DNA of 64,000 nucleotides from the NCBI GenBank assembly GCA_016124675.1, contig WGNG01000012.1, forward strand, positions 1-64,000, given 5' to 3'. The notes beneath the pieces were generated by a model that worked only from the letters and a program-made list of their open reading frames with translations, was not told where the DNA came from and did no database searches. Each line of letters begins with the position of its first letter. The first letter of the stretch is position 1. Shown one piece after another: positions 18,384-27,881 of this stretch. The position numbers were made by a program, and so were the translations under genes. This DNA is from Alphaproteobacteria bacterium. Lineage in GTDB: Bacteria; Pseudomonadota; Alphaproteobacteria; Caulobacterales; Maricaulaceae.

Positions 18384-19688
18384 TCAGCCAAGCTCGGGAT
18401 AGATGGGGAAGCGCTCGCACAGAGCAATCACCTCCTCGCGCACCCGCGCCTCGACGGCGGCGTCACCCTCACGGGCGGCGCTGAGCGCGTCCAGCACCTC
18501 GGCCATCATCTCGCCAATCCGGCGGAACTCCAACGTCCCGAAGCCGCGCGTGGTGCCCGCCGGCGACCCGATCCGCAGGCCGGACGTCACCGTCGGCTTG
18601 GCCGGATCAAACGGAACGCCATTCTTGTTGCAGGTGATGTGCGCGCGCTCCAGCGCGGCTTCCGAAATGTCGCCGGTCAGTGATTTGGGACGCAGATCCA
18701 CCAGGACGAGATGGCTGTCAGTGCCGCCCGACACCAGGGCGAACCCGGCCTCGGCCAGGGCCCCGCCCATGGCGCGGCAATTCTCGATGACATCGCGCGC
18801 ATAGGTCCTGAACTCGGGGCGCAGCGCTTCGCCGAACGCGACGGCCTTCGCGGCGATCACATGCATGAGCGGTCCGCCCTGCATGCCGGGGAAGACGGCG
18901 GAGTTGAACTTCTTTCCCAGGTCTGTGTCGTTGGAGAGGATCATGCCGCCCCGCGGGCCACGCAGCGTCTTGTGCGTGGTGGTCGTGCACACATGGGCGT
19001 GTTCCAGCGGGCTCGGATAGGCGCCGCCCGCGACCAGACCGGCGAAGTGCGCCATGTCAACCAGCAGATAAGCCCCGACCTCATCGGCAATCTCGCGGAA
19101 CGCCTTGAAATCGATCACGCGCGGATAGGCCGACCCGCCGGCGATGATCATTTGCGGGCGCAGCTGGCGCGCCGTTTCGCGCAGCGCGTCATAGTCGATC
19201 AGCGCATTGTCCTCCCGCACGCCATAGGCGTGGGCGTCGAACCATTTGCCAGACATGTTCGGGCGCGCGCCGTGGGTGAGGTGCCCGCCCGCCGCCAGAT
19301 CGAGGCCGAGAATCTTGTCGCCGGGCTTCAGCAGCGCCAGGAACACCGCCTGATTCGCCTGGCTGCCGGAATTGGGCTGAACGTTGGCGTAGGCGCAGCT
19401 GAACAACTGCCTGGCGCGCGAGATCGCGAGCTCTTCAGCGATGTCGACAAACTCGCAGCCGCCATAATACCGCTTGCCGGGATAGCCTTCTGCATACTTG
19501 TTGGTCAGCGGCGAGCCCTGCGCCTCCAGCACGGCGCGGCTGACGATGTTCTCCGAGGCGATCAGCTCGATCTGGTCCTTCTGGCGGCGGATTTCTCGCG
19601 CAATGGCGTTCGCCAGTTCAGGATCGGCGGCGCTCAGCGGCGTGGTGAAGAATGCGTTCGCCGTTTCGCTCACGTGCGCGTTTGCCAT
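18384..19688 (-). CDS. glyA: Serine hydroxymethyltransferase
   Basis: A 434-residue PLP enzyme converting serine plus tetrahydrofolate to glycine plus methylene-THF. It shows [30 protein letters not shown], the PLP-lysine motif [14 protein letters not shown] and [11 protein letters not shown]. The ATG at 19688 is preferred over one eight codons upstream because AAGGA lies eight bases before it. It is probably the first gene of the glyA-nrdR-rib-nusB-thiL operon. Confidence 0.97.
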   Translation of the reverse strand: MANAHVSETANAFFTTPLSAADPELANAIAREIRRQKDQIELIASENIVSRAVLEAQGSPLTNKYAEGYPGKRYYGGCEFVDIAEELAISRARQLFSCAYANVQPNSGSQANQAVFLALLKPGDKILGLDLAAGGHLTHGARPNMSGKWFDAHAYGVREDNALIDYDALRETARQLRPQMIIAGGSAYPRVIDFKAFREIADEVGAYLLVDMAHFAGLVAGGAYPSPLEHAHVCTTTTHKTLRGPRGGMILSNDTDLGKKFNSAVFPGMQGGPLMHVIAAKAVAFGEALRPEFRTYARDVIENCRAMGGALAEAGFALVSGGTDSHLVLVDLRPKSLTGDISEAALERAHITCNKNGVPFDPAKPTVTSGLRIGSPAGTTRGFGTLEFRRIGEMMAEVLDALSAAREGDAAVEARVREEVIALCERFPIYPELG

Positions 19689-19828
19689 GGACAGTTCCTT
19701 TTCGATCAACACCTGTGTCGCGCGTAGTCATAAGCCGCAGGCTGGCGCCCGACAACCATGGCGGACGCGATGACGCACATGGCCGCGATTATGCTGGGTT
19801 GCGCCGGTTATTATGTATTGCAGCCAGG

Positions 19829-19868
19829 CAAGTAATGCGCCCTGAAATACACTCACCGGATTACTTGC
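19829..19868. promoter_or_regulatory. Inverted repeat in the glyA-mucR intergenic region
   Basis: A perfect nine-base dyad, GCAAGTAAT (19829-19837) and ATTACTTGC (19860-19868), is separated by 22 bases. It lies 84 bases before mucR and 140 bases before glyA, next to a T-A-step-rich stretch (TTATTATGTATTG). MucR proteins bind AT-rich DNA and autoregulate, so an operator is plausible. It could instead be a 40-base stem-loop in a transcript. Confidence 0.5.
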
Positions 19869-19951
19869 ATTGAAACGGAGGCAGAATTATACCGAGAATC
19901 GAGCCGCGCGATTCGACTCGCTTGACCCCGAGCCAGAAAAAGGAAATTCCC

Positions 19952-20374
19952 ATGAGTGAAGACAGCTTCCCCTCCGTTGACAATGAAGAGTTGATGCGGA
20001 TGACGACGGACATTGTCGCATCATTCCTGACGCACAATTCGGTGCCGGCCGAAAGCGTGCCGGACATGATCAAGTCGGTTCACGCGACGATGAAGGAAAT
20101 CGCCGGCGGCGAGGCCAAACCTGAGCCCAAAGCCAAACCGACCGTTCCGGTCTCCAAATCCGTCACTGACGACTACATCGTTTGCCTGGAAGACGGCAAG
20201 AAGCTCAAGATGCTCAAGCGCTACCTGCGCTCGCAGTACGACATGAGCCCGGACGATTATCGCCGCAAATGGGGCCTGGCGTCCGACTATCCGATGGTCG
20301 CGCCCAACTATTCCAAGCGCCGGTCCGAGTTCGCCAAGGAAATCGGTCTGGGCCGCGGCGGCCGCAAGAAGTAA
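19952..20374 (+). CDS. mucR: MucR/Ros-family regulator lacking the zinc ligands
   Basis: A 140-residue protein with an N-terminal oligomerisation region (MRMTTDIVASFLTHN) and a C-terminal Ros/MucR DNA-binding domain: CLEDGKKLKMLKRYL, then MSPDDYRRKWGL, DYPMVAPNYS and EIGLG. In classical zinc-binding members the finger uses two Cys and two His. Here the second Cys is Asp and the His positions read Tyr and Gln, so it should fold without zinc, as zinc-lacking MucR homologues of rhizobia do. AAGGAAA before the ATG at 19952 decides the start. In related bacteria MucR silences AT-rich and cell-cycle genes. Confidence 0.9.
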   Translation: MSEDSFPSVDNEELMRMTTDIVASFLTHNSVPAESVPDMIKSVHATMKEIAGGEAKPEPKAKPTVPVSKSVTDDYIVCLEDGKKLKMLKRYLRSQYDMSPDDYRRKWGLASDYPMVAPNYSKRRSEFAKEIGLGRGGRKK

Positions 20375-20391
20375 GGCCCGCCCGTTCCGGT

Positions 20392-20640
20392 CTAGACGAT
20401 CACGCCCCGGCCGCCGCGCCGGGGCGTTTTCTTTTGCGCTCCCTGCGGCAGGCTGACGAGGCGGCGCAGCAGCTTTCGCAGGGCGACCCGTTCCAGATCG
20501 CCGCGCGATGCGCCGGCCGGGCCGGAGATCACCACCTCCTCGCCCGTCGCCACGTCAATGGCGGCCACGCGCGTGCTCTCGCCAATCGTGGTGAATTCGA
20601 AAATCACCTCACGGCCGCCGGGACGACCGCCGCCGGACAT
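20392..20640 (-). CDS. DUF6898 family small protein
   Basis: An 82-residue protein with a conserved core GREVIFEFTTIGESTRVAAI followed by DVATGEEVVISGPAGA and LRKLLRRL. This matches small alphaproteobacterial proteins annotated DUF6898, of unknown function. The ATG at 20640 overlaps the hemA stop (TGATG), so it is translationally coupled to haem synthesis. Its basic C-terminus coincides with the mucR terminator. Confidence 0.75.
   Translation of the reverse strand: MSGGGRPGGREVIFEFTTIGESTRVAAIDVATGEEVVISGPAGASRGDLERVALRKLLRRLVSLPQGAQKKTPRRGGRGVIV
20402..20435 (+). terminator. Rho-independent terminator of mucR
   Basis: A ten-base-pair GC-rich stem (ACGCCCCGGC with GCCGGGGCGT) with a six-base loop is followed by TTTTCTTTT. 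It lies within the last codons of the converging DUF6898 gene, so it doubles as that protein's Arg/Gly-rich C-terminal coding sequence. Confidence 0.85.
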
Positions 20641-21854
20641 CACGCCACCTTCAGTCCGGCATGGCGCCCGTACACCTCGCGCAATCCTTCCACGAGCGCA
20701 TCCAGCATGGAATCGTCATGCAAGGGCGTCGGGGTGAAGCGCATGCGCTCGCCGCCGCGCGGAACGGTGGGATAATTGATCGGCTGCACGTAAATGCCGT
20801 GATCGATCAGCAGCGCATCCGTCATCCGCTTGCACAGCACCGGATCGCCGACATGGACCGGGACGATGTGGGTCTGGCTGGCCATGACCGGCAGGCCGGC
20901 CGCCCTCAGGCGGGATTTCAGCGCCTCGGCGCGTTCCTGGTGCGCCTCGCGCAGCCGGTGGGCGCTTTTGAGATACTCCACGCTGGCGCGCGCACCCGCA
21001 GCGATCGGGGGCGCAAGCGAAGTGGTGAAGATGAAGCCCGGCGCCAGCGAGCGCACGGCGTCGATGATCACCTCGTCCGCTGCGATATAGCCGCCCATCA
21101 GGCCGAACGCCTTGCCCAGCGTGCCCTCAATGATGTCGAACCGGTCCAGCAACCCGTCGCGTTCGGCGATGCCGCCGCCGCGCAGCCCGTACAGACCCAC
21201 CGCGTGAACCTCGTCCAGGTAAGTCAGCGCGTTGTATGTGTCGGCAAGGTCGCACACCGCTTCCAGCGGACCGATATCGCCATCCATGGAATAAACCGAT
21301 TCCAGCGCGATCAGCTTGGGCGCGTCGGCCGGCGCCGCCTTCAGCAGCGCTTCAAGATGCTCGACATCATTGTGGCGCCAGACATGCTTCTCGCAGCCCG
21401 ACTGGCGCACCCCTTCAATCATGGACGCATGATTGTGCGCATCCGAAAACATGATCAGGCCCGGCAGGATGCGACCCAGCGTCGACAGCGTCGCCTGGTT
21501 GGAGATGTAGCCGGAGGTGAAGAGGAGCGCGGCTTCCTTGCCGTGCAGATCGGCCAGCGAACGCTCCAGCTCCACGTGATAATGCGTCGTGCCGGAAATA
21601 TTGCGCGTGCCGCCGGCTCCGGCGCCGACATCGTCGATCGCCTGCTTCATCGCGCCCATGACGCACGGGTTCTGGCCCATGCCGAGATAATCATTGGAAC
21701 ACCACACCACCACTTCGCGCACATCCCCTTCGGGCGTGCGCCAGTGGGCGCGGGGAAACTGCCCGCGCACCCGGCGCAGATTGGCGAAGATGCGGTAGCG
21801 GCCCTCGGCGCGGACGCGCGCGACAGACGCCTTGAAGGCGTTGCGATAATCCAT
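20640..21854 (-). CDS. hemA: 5-aminolevulinate synthase
   Basis: A 404-residue PLP enzyme condensing glycine and succinyl-CoA, the C4 (Shemin) route to haem typical of alphaproteobacteria. Signatures include [34 protein letters not shown] and the PLP-lysine segment [16 protein letters not shown]. It is followed directly by the DUF6898 gene. No Fnr-type palindrome was seen in the 150 bases upstream. Confidence 0.97.
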   Translation of the reverse strand: MDYRNAFKASVARVRAEGRYRIFANLRRVRGQFPRAHWRTPEGDVREVVVWCSNDYLGMGQNPCVMGAMKQAIDDVGAGAGGTRNISGTTHYHVELERSLADLHGKEAALLFTSGYISNQATLSTLGRILPGLIMFSDAHNHASMIEGVRQSGCEKHVWRHNDVEHLEALLKAAPADAPKLIALESVYSMDGDIGPLEAVCDLADTYNALTYLDEVHAVGLYGLRGGGIAERDGLLDRFDIIEGTLGKAFGLMGGYIAADEVIIDAVRSLAPGFIFTTSLAPPIAAGARASVEYLKSAHRLREAHQERAEALKSRLRAAGLPVMASQTHIVPVHVGDPVLCKRMTDALLIDHGIYVQPINYPTVPRGGERMRFTPTPLHDDSMLDALVEGLREVYGRHAGLKVA

Positions 21855-22006
21855 CGGGTCTGCACCGCGCCGGGGTGACGCGGCGACTCTCCTCTGCCGA
21901 ACTGCGTTGTCCGGAAAATGACATATGCCGCACGCCGCGTCCTGTCGTCAAACAGAGGCGTAATGTCGCGCTTTCTATTTGAAAACGCTTCGCAAAAACA
22001 GCCTGC

Positions 22007-22903
22007 TCAGACCAGCGGCTCGCCGGCGATCATTTTGATCACGCCGGAAAAATCAAGCCTGTCGCCACCCATATCCACAAAGCGCTGATATATCTCGGCG
22101 GCCTGAGCGCCCAGCGGCGTATGCGCGTCCGCCGTGCGCGCCGCCTCCATGGCGAGCATCAGGTCCTTGAGCATCATCGGCGCGGCAAACCCTGGCTGGT
22201 AATTCCGGTTTGACGGCGCGGAGGCCACGATGCCCGGCACCGGACAATAGCTGGTCAGCGACCAGTTCTGGCCCGACGCCTTGGAGGCGATGTCGAAGAA
22301 TTTCTGCGGATCGAGCCCCAGCCGGACCGCCATGTTCATGGCTTCGCAGGTCCCGATCATGTGGATTGCCAAAAGCATGTTGTTGCAGATCTTGGCCGCC
22401 TGCCCCGCCCCCGCATCGCCGGCGCGGATCACCGCCTTGCCCATGGCGCTGAGATAGGGCTCGGCCCGGGCGAAGGCGGCTTCGGGACCACCCACCATGA
22501 AGGTCAGCGTGCCCGCATCCGCCGCTGCCATGCCGCCCGACACGGGCGCGTCGACAAAGTCGAAGCCGCGCGCAGCGGCAATGGCGCCCACCTCGGCGGC
22601 GCTCTCCACGTCAATGGTTGAGCAATCCATCAGCACCGCACCGCCGGGCGCGTGCGCCAGGACGCCGTCCTCGCCGGTATAGACCTTTCGCACATGCTGG
22701 CCGGCGGGCAGCATGGTGACCACCGCCTCAACCCCGGACACCGCCTCGGCCAGCGACCCGGCCGGATGGGCGCCCTTGGTGGCCAGATGCGCAACGGCGG
22801 CCGGATTGAGGTCAAAGGCGCGCACATGATGCCCGGCCTTGACCAGGTTGGCGGCCATGCCGCCGCCCATGTTTCCAAGCCCGATAAACGCGATCTCCGC
22901 CAT
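22007..22903 (-). CDS. mmsB: 3-hydroxyisobutyrate dehydrogenase
   Basis: A 298-residue NAD-dependent beta-hydroxyacid dehydrogenase of valine degradation. The Rossmann motif FIGLGNMGGGMAANL, the substrate signature DAPVSGG and the catalytic Lys in GQAAKICNN are present. The length is standard for MmsB. No other valine-pathway gene lies nearby, so the exact substrate within the family is inferred. Confidence 0.93.
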   Translation of the reverse strand: MAEIAFIGLGNMGGGMAANLVKAGHHVRAFDLNPAAVAHLATKGAHPAGSLAEAVSGVEAVVTMLPAGQHVRKVYTGEDGVLAHAPGGAVLMDCSTIDVESAAEVGAIAAARGFDFVDAPVSGGMAAADAGTLTFMVGGPEAAFARAEPYLSAMGKAVIRAGDAGAGQAAKICNNMLLAIHMIGTCEAMNMAVRLGLDPQKFFDIASKASGQNWSLTSYCPVPGIVASAPSNRNYQPGFAAPMMLKDLMLAMEAARTADAHTPLGAQAAEIYQRFVDMGGDRLDFSGVIKMIAGEPLV

Positions 22904-22964
22904 GGCGGTCTCCCTGTTCAGCGTGGGCGGGTTTCTAACGCAGCGTGCGCATTTGTCGACAGGG

Positions 22965-24035
22965 TCAGGACACGAAAACGATGTCCGGCGCGGGCCGGTG
23001 GGCTGCATCGACATTCAGGAGCATGGCTTCGGCCGCCCGCAGGAACGCCTTGGCCACAGGTCCATCCCCGCTGGCCACCAGCCGGCCTGCATCGGACGCC
23101 TCGCGCAGTTCGGGATGCAGCGGTATCTCGCCCAGGAATGGCGCGCCGATCAGCTCGGCTTCAGCCCGTGCGCCGCCGCGCCCGAAAACCTCCGTGCCTT
23201 CCCCGCAGTGGGGACACAGGAAAAAGCTCATGTTTTCGATAATCCCCAGGATCGGGATTTCGGTGCGGTCAAACAGCGCCACCGCCTTGCGCGCATCGTC
23301 CAGCGCCAGCGTCTGGGGCGTTGAGACGATTACCACGCCGGAGATCGGCGTGCCCTGTGCGATCGCCAGCTGGGCGTCGCCTGTGCCCGGCGGCATGTCG
23401 ATGACCAGGACGTCGAGATCGCCCCAGTCCACCTCGTTGAGAAATTGGCGGATCGCGCCGGTCACCATGGGGCCGCGCCAGACGACGGGATCGCGTTCGC
23501 CCACCAGAAAGCCCATGGACACCAGCTTCACGCCGTGGGCTTCCAGCGGCTGGATGCCGGCATCGGTCTTGCGCAGGCCCGGCGCATCGGACAGGCCGAA
23601 AATCCGCGGCGCGCTGGGCCCGTAAATGTCGGCGTCCATCAGCCCGGTCTTCAGCCCCAGCCTGACGCACGCGCCGGCAAGATTGGCCGCGACGGTGGAC
23701 TTGCCCACCCCGCCCTTTCCCGACGCCACGGCGATGATGCGCCGGGCCGGCGCGCGCACAGGCGCTGGCGGCGCTTTGGGCTTGGCCTTCGCTGCACCGG
23801 ACAGCTGGGTCTCGATGATCACCCGCGTGCGCGTGACGCCATCGCGCCCCTCCAGAGCGGCCGCCACCGCGGCCCGCAGGGCGTTGATGTCCTCGCCCGG
23901 GGGGCCGGGCCGCAGGACGATGGTGGCCACGCCGTCGCGCAAGTCGACACCGCCCACGCGCTGCGCCGCGCCCAGGGTCGCGCCGGTGGCCGGGTCGATG
24001 ACATCATTGAGGGTTTTGGACAGCGCGTCGGTCAT
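22965..24035 (-). CDS. mrp: Mrp/ApbC-type iron-sulfur carrier ATPase
   Basis: A 356-residue P-loop protein. An N-terminal MIP18-like domain (residues 1-90) precedes a Pro/Ala linker, then the deviant Walker A ASGKGGVGKSTVAANLA, DADIYGPS, IDMPPGTGD and the C-terminal CPHC that holds the bridging Fe-S cluster. It delivers Fe-S clusters to apoproteins. The ATG at 24035 is chosen because the N-terminal domain begins there. Confidence 0.95.
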   Translation of the reverse strand: MTDALSKTLNDVIDPATGATLGAAQRVGGVDLRDGVATIVLRPGPPGEDINALRAAVAAALEGRDGVTRTRVIIETQLSGAAKAKPKAPPAPVRAPARRIIAVASGKGGVGKSTVAANLAGACVRLGLKTGLMDADIYGPSAPRIFGLSDAPGLRKTDAGIQPLEAHGVKLVSMGFLVGERDPVVWRGPMVTGAIRQFLNEVDWGDLDVLVIDMPPGTGDAQLAIAQGTPISGVVIVSTPQTLALDDARKAVALFDRTEIPILGIIENMSFFLCPHCGEGTEVFGRGGARAEAELIGAPFLGEIPLHPELREASDAGRLVASGDGPVAKAFLRAAEAMLLNVDAAHRPAPDIVFVS

Positions 24036-24239
24036 GGCCTTCAAATAGACCCGGGGCGGCTGCGGGGGAAGCGTCAGACGCTGAGTTTGAATGCGCCCTG
24101 CAAGGCGCAAAGGCAGCCCACGCCACCGGCGCCGCGGCGCCCGCCGACCGCAGCGCCGCGCCCGCCCGAGGCGCCTTGCGCAGCCTCCAGCGCACGCGCG
24201 GCTTGATCGCGCTTCACAAAGGCGGCTAAACCGGTCAGT

Positions 24240-24330
24240 GGAGACGTGGCCGAGTGGTCGAAGGCGCTCCCCTGCTAAGGGAGTATACCTCAAAAGGGTA
24301 TCGTGGGTTCGAATCCCATCGTCTCCGCCA
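24240..24330 (+). tRNA. tRNA-Ser (GCT)
   Basis: A 91-base class II tRNA with encoded CCA. Acceptor arms GGAGACG and CGTCTCC pair. The anticodon loop CTGCTAA gives anticodon GCT at 24274-24276, followed by a long variable arm typical of serine tRNAs and the T-loop GGTTCGAATCC. Confidence 0.97.
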
Positions 24331-24565
24331 GTTTTTTGGCATTAGGCCATTGATTTATCACGATCTGCGCAAATCACTTCCCCCAATTTACCCCCCTGTT
24401 GCGACAGAACGCCCAGCAGATCTCCAGTTCACGATTGAATCCGATGGCACGGATTGGAGCTTCATCGATTTTTCTACATGCGCGGAACAGCTTCTTTCAG
24501 AATAATGGCTCCGTTTTATAAATCCTGATGCAATTTCTTTATGGTTTGCACTAAATAAATGGGCT
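24331..24565. other. AT-rich stretch downstream of tRNA-Ser
   Basis: These 235 bases are markedly AT-richer than the surroundings and start with GTTTTTT, which may help terminate the tRNA. An open frame runs through but shares the tRNA sequence and has no ribosome site. The 3' end of a tRNA is a common integration site, so this may be a scar of an excised element. No integrase or second attachment copy is visible. Confidence 0.4.
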
Positions 24566-25870
24566 TCAGGCAGCCCCGCCCCGCCGCGCGTTCACCCACT
24601 GCATCGCCAGATACAGCGCCCCGCCCGCCACCAGGAACGCGCCCGTGATCGCCATGGAGCGCAGCGGCACCTGGCTCAGGAGCACCAGCGATCCCAGCAC
24701 CGCCAGGACGGGAATGGTCCAGCCCAGCGGCAGGCGCATGGGATTGTCGGTTTCGGCCGGGATGGCCCTCACCCGCGGCATGGCCAGGATGCACCCCACA
24801 TAGATGAGCACCCGCACAAACGCGCTCATCGCCGCCAGGGCGAAGAAATCGCCGACAATCGCCAGAATGGCCGCCAGCACGGCGAAAAAGGCGATGGAGT
24901 TCACCGGCACATGGGTGCGCCGGTCGACCTTGCCGAACCAGTCCGGCAGCGTCCTTTCCAGCGCCAGCGCATAGGTCAGGCGCGGCGTGGTCACCACCGT
25001 GCCGGTAATGTTGCCGCCCACCGAGACGATCACGCCCAAGGTGATGAACAGCGCGCCGGCCGGGCCGAATAGGATGGCGCCGGCGTCCACCAGCGCGCGC
25101 TGCGAACTGGCGAGATCGGGCACCACGGCGACGCACACGATCTGGATCACGACATAGAGCAGGGCCACCACGGCGAGCGCGCCGAACAGGCCCAGCGGCA
25201 TGGCGCGGCCCGGCTCGCGCGTCTCGCCTGCCGGGATGACGGCCGATTCCCAGCCCACGAAGGCGTAGATGACAAGGAGGATCGCCGCGCTCCATTGCGC
25301 GCTTTCAGGAAAGCCCAGCGAGTTTTCGGGGAAAAGCGAGGGGTCGATGTGAAACAGGCCCACCATTGCGATGGCCAGCAGCGGCAGGAATTTGAGGATG
25401 GTCAGCACGCCCATGGCGCGCATGGCCGGGCGTGCGCCGGCCATGTTGATTCCCGCCAGCACCGCGATGATGGCGATGATCACCAGCATGCGGGCGGCCC
25501 CCCCGGCGAGCGCCGGCACAAAGAAGGCGATGGAGGCCACCATCAAATTCACATTGGCGGCAAACGCCGTGATCCGCGTGGCGTACATGGCCAGGCCCGC
25601 CTGGAACCCCGCGAAAGGTCCGAACGCCGTTCTCATGTAAAGCAACGGCCCGCCGGTGGAGCGGAACCGGCTGGCCAGCTCGGCATAGCAGGCGACGATC
25701 AGGCCGAGCAGGATGGCGCAGGCGACATAGACCAGAGGGCTCCAAACCCCGGTCTCCCTCGCGGCGCCGGCGGGCGCGGCAAAAATCCCCGCGCCGATCA
25801 TGCCGTTCACGGCCAGGAGCCAGATGCCCCGGGCCGTGATCTGCCGCTCCAGCTTTTCCTCGCCCGCCAT
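24566..25870 (-). CDS. APC-family amino acid permease
   Basis: A 434-residue inner-membrane transporter with about 12 helices. The first helix has VNGMIGAGIFAAPA, the unwound substrate-binding motif of APC carriers, and TPRLTYALALERTLPDWFGK is the conserved intracellular loop. It probably imports or exchanges amino acids or amines, but the substrate cannot be read from sequence. The ATG at 25870 is preferred because it begins the cytoplasmic N-terminus MAGEEKLERQIT. Confidence 0.88.
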   Translation of the reverse strand: MAGEEKLERQITARGIWLLAVNGMIGAGIFAAPAGAARETGVWSPLVYVACAILLGLIVACYAELASRFRSTGGPLLYMRTAFGPFAGFQAGLAMYATRITAFAANVNLMVASIAFFVPALAGGAARMLVIIAIIAVLAGINMAGARPAMRAMGVLTILKFLPLLAIAMVGLFHIDPSLFPENSLGFPESAQWSAAILLVIYAFVGWESAVIPAGETREPGRAMPLGLFGALAVVALLYVVIQIVCVAVVPDLASSQRALVDAGAILFGPAGALFITLGVIVSVGGNITGTVVTTPRLTYALALERTLPDWFGKVDRRTHVPVNSIAFFAVLAAILAIVGDFFALAAMSAFVRVLIYVGCILAMPRVRAIPAETDNPMRLPLGWTIPVLAVLGSLVLLSQVPLRSMAITGAFLVAGGALYLAMQWVNARRGGAA

Positions 25871-26106
25871 GCCCGACCTCTCAAAGCGCCTGGCGAGCAG
25901 AGTTGTCCGGTGCGGCCACATAAGCAAGCCCGGCAGGTCAGGCCTGTGCGGGTCGAAACCCGGGCCCCAGGGGAGCGTGTCCCAATCCCTGGCCCCGGGG
26001 AGCCAACGGGCCCAAGCAAAATCCTTGCTTGCACAAAGTGACCGCAGACCTCACCCTCAGCCCGATTGTGGCGCATTCTGCCGCCCCGTCATGAAGGAGA
26101 CACCAG

Positions 26107-26487
26107 ATGATCCGATCTCTGTTCCTGGCCGCAATGCTTGTTCTGTCTGGCCTCACCACCGCTCATGGTCAGCCGACGGCTGTCCAACCCGGCGCCCGGA
26201 TAGACGCGGCGCAACCCCCTGCCCGCGCCATCACGCACCGCGTGTCCTTCCTGGCGCCCCGTCACATCTCCTGCGTGACGCCGGCCAACATCAATGTCGC
26301 GGCGCCCAGTTGCACGCCGGATGGGAGTGCTTACTGCCCGGCGCGGGTGGAATGGCGCGTGCCCGGGCGGGCGCAGGTGCAGTCATGCGCCGCGCGTTGT
26401 GACCTTCAATCGCCGGCGCCCGGCCATTTCAGCGCTGGCGGCGAGCCGCGCTGCGAGTGCAGCGTCGCGATGTCTGACTGCCGATAG
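26107..26487 (+). CDS. Small secreted Cys-rich protein
   Basis: A 126-residue protein with a signal peptide (MIRSLFLAAMLVLSGLTTAH) and eight Cys in the mature C-terminal 75 residues (ISC, PSC, AYC, SCAARC, RCEC, SDC). This suggests up to four disulphides in the periplasm or outside the cell. AAGGAG precedes the ATG. No known family was recognised. It converges with hisIE, separated by a nine-G run. Confidence 0.75.
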   Translation: MIRSLFLAAMLVLSGLTTAHGQPTAVQPGARIDAAQPPARAITHRVSFLAPRHISCVTPANINVAAPSCTPDGSAYCPARVEWRVPGRAQVQSCAARCDLQSPAPGHFSAGGEPRCECSVAMSDCR

Positions 26488-26514
26488 CAAAAGCGGGCTG
26501 GCCCTGGGGGGGGG

Positions 26515-27117
26515 TCAGGGCGTGTGCCGCGCCCTCAGGACGTCTGCCACATCACTCAAACTCAGCCCGCGCGCCTTGAGCAGGACCATGAGGTGGAAGA
26601 TGAGGTCCGCCGCCTCGCCGAGCAGCGCGTCATCGCTCTCGCCTACGGCGGCGAGCGCGGTCTCAACGCCTTCCTCCCCGACTTTCTGGGCGATCTTGGC
26701 GATGCCTTTGCTCAGAAGTTTGGCGGTGTAGCTGGCGTCCTGCGGGGCGCTGGCGCGCTGATTGATGATCCGCCCCAGCTGGCCCAAAAAGGCGAGATCG
26801 GGACCGGGGTCATCGCCCCAGCACGTGACTGTCCCGAGGTGGCATGTCGGTCCGGCGGGGCGCGCCTGGACCAGGATCGCGTCACGGTCGCAGTCCGCTG
26901 CGAGCGACACCAAATGCAGCACATCACCGCTGGTTTCGCCCTTGGTCCAGAGCTGGTTACGTGAGCGGGACCAGAAGGTTACGAGGCCGTTCTCCTGCGT
27001 CGCGGCAAGGCTGTCCGGATTCATGTAACCCAGCATCAGCACCGCGCCCGTGTCCGCGTCCTGCACAATGGCGGGGGCAAGGCCGCCGCCCTTCTCCCAG
27101 TCCACATCGAGGCTCAT
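26515..27117 (-). CDS. hisIE: Bifunctional HisIE (phosphoribosyl-AMP cyclohydrolase / phosphoribosyl-ATP pyrophosphatase)
   Basis: A 200-residue fusion. The N-terminal HisI domain has [16 protein letters not shown] and zinc-ligand segments DCDRDAIL and GPTCHLGT. The C-terminal HisE domain has [17 protein letters not shown] and [13 protein letters not shown]. It catalyses steps 2 and 3 of histidine synthesis. In most alphaproteobacteria hisI and hisE are separate genes, while the fused form with this operon order is typical of gammaproteobacteria. Its ATG overlaps the hisF stop by four bases. It is the last gene of the his operon. Confidence 0.95.
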   Translation of the reverse strand: MSLDVDWEKGGGLAPAIVQDADTGAVLMLGYMNPDSLAATQENGLVTFWSRSRNQLWTKGETSGDVLHLVSLAADCDRDAILVQARPAGPTCHLGTVTCWGDDPGPDLAFLGQLGRIINQRASAPQDASYTAKLLSKGIAKIAQKVGEEGVETALAAVGESDDALLGEAADLIFHLMVLLKARGLSLSDVADVLRARHTP

Positions 27118-27881
27118 GGCCGAATCTCCACGCCCTGCTCCATGAGCCAGGCTTTCAGGTCTGGAATGGCGATCACGCCCTTGTGGAACACGCTGGCGGC
27201 CAAAGCGCCATCCACATGGGCGTGCGCAAACACATCGGCGAAGTGTTCTCGCGCCCCGGCCCCGCCCGACGCGATCAGCGGCACCGGACAAAGCGCGCGG
27301 GCGGCGGCCAGCTGGGCGATGTCATAGCCTTCGCGCACGCCATCCTGATCCATGCAATTCAGCACGATCTCGCCTGCGCCGCGCTCCACCGCCTCTGTGA
27401 TCCAGTCGAGCGTGGCGCGGGTCTCGCTCACCGTCTTGTCCGGATCGCCGGTATTGCGGTGCACCCGCCATGTCCCGCCAATCTCGCGGCTGTCGATGCC
27501 CACCACCACGCACTGGCTGCCGAACTCGCGCGCCAGCGCGTCGATGAGCAGCGGGTTTTCCAGGGCGGGCGAGTTGACCGAAATCTTGTCGGCGCCCGCA
27601 AACAGGCGCGCGCGCGCATCGTCGACGCTGCGAATGCCGCCCGCCACGCAGAACGGAATGTCGATCTCGCGCGCCACACGGCTCACCCATTCAGGCTCCA
27701 CCGTGCGCGCCTGCGGGCTGGCGGCGATGTCGTAGAAGACGAGCTCGTCTGCGCACTCGGCGGCGTAGCGGGCGGCGAGGCCTGTGATGTCCCCGACATC
27801 CTCGTGATCGCGGAAACGCACGCCCTTGACCACGCGCCCATCCTTGACGTCGAGGCAGGGAATGATGCGCCGCGCTAGCAT
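27114..27881 (-). CDS. hisF: Imidazole glycerol phosphate synthase, cyclase subunit
   Basis: A 255-residue TIM barrel that pairs with HisH to make IGP and AICAR. Catalytic Asp residues lie in [16 protein letters not shown] and [14 protein letters not shown]. Phosphate-binding loops include AGGIRS and ASGGAGA. The start overlaps the end of hisA by seven bases. Confidence 0.97.
   Translation of the reverse strand: MLARRIIPCLDVKDGRVVKGVRFRDHEDVGDITGLAARYAAECADELVFYDIAASPQARTVEPEWVSRVAREIDIPFCVAGGIRSVDDARARLFAGADKISVNSPALENPLLIDALAREFGSQCVVVGIDSREIGGTWRVHRNTGDPDKTVSETRATLDWITEAVERGAGEIVLNCMDQDGVREGYDIAQLAAARALCPVPLIASGGAGAREHFADVFAHAHVDGALAASVFHKGVIAIPDLKAWLMEQGVEIRP

Noticed and set aside
24060-24215. 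47-codon GTG frame (Gly/Ala-rich) on the minus strand between mrp and tRNA-Ser
   Set aside because: No Shine-Dalgarno sequence and low-complexity composition. It cannot be supported as a gene.
25963-26004. Imperfect direct repeat GGCCCC(A)GGGGAGC upstream of the permease gene
   Set aside because: Only 14 bases with an indel in very GC-rich sequence. It is not distinguishable from chance.
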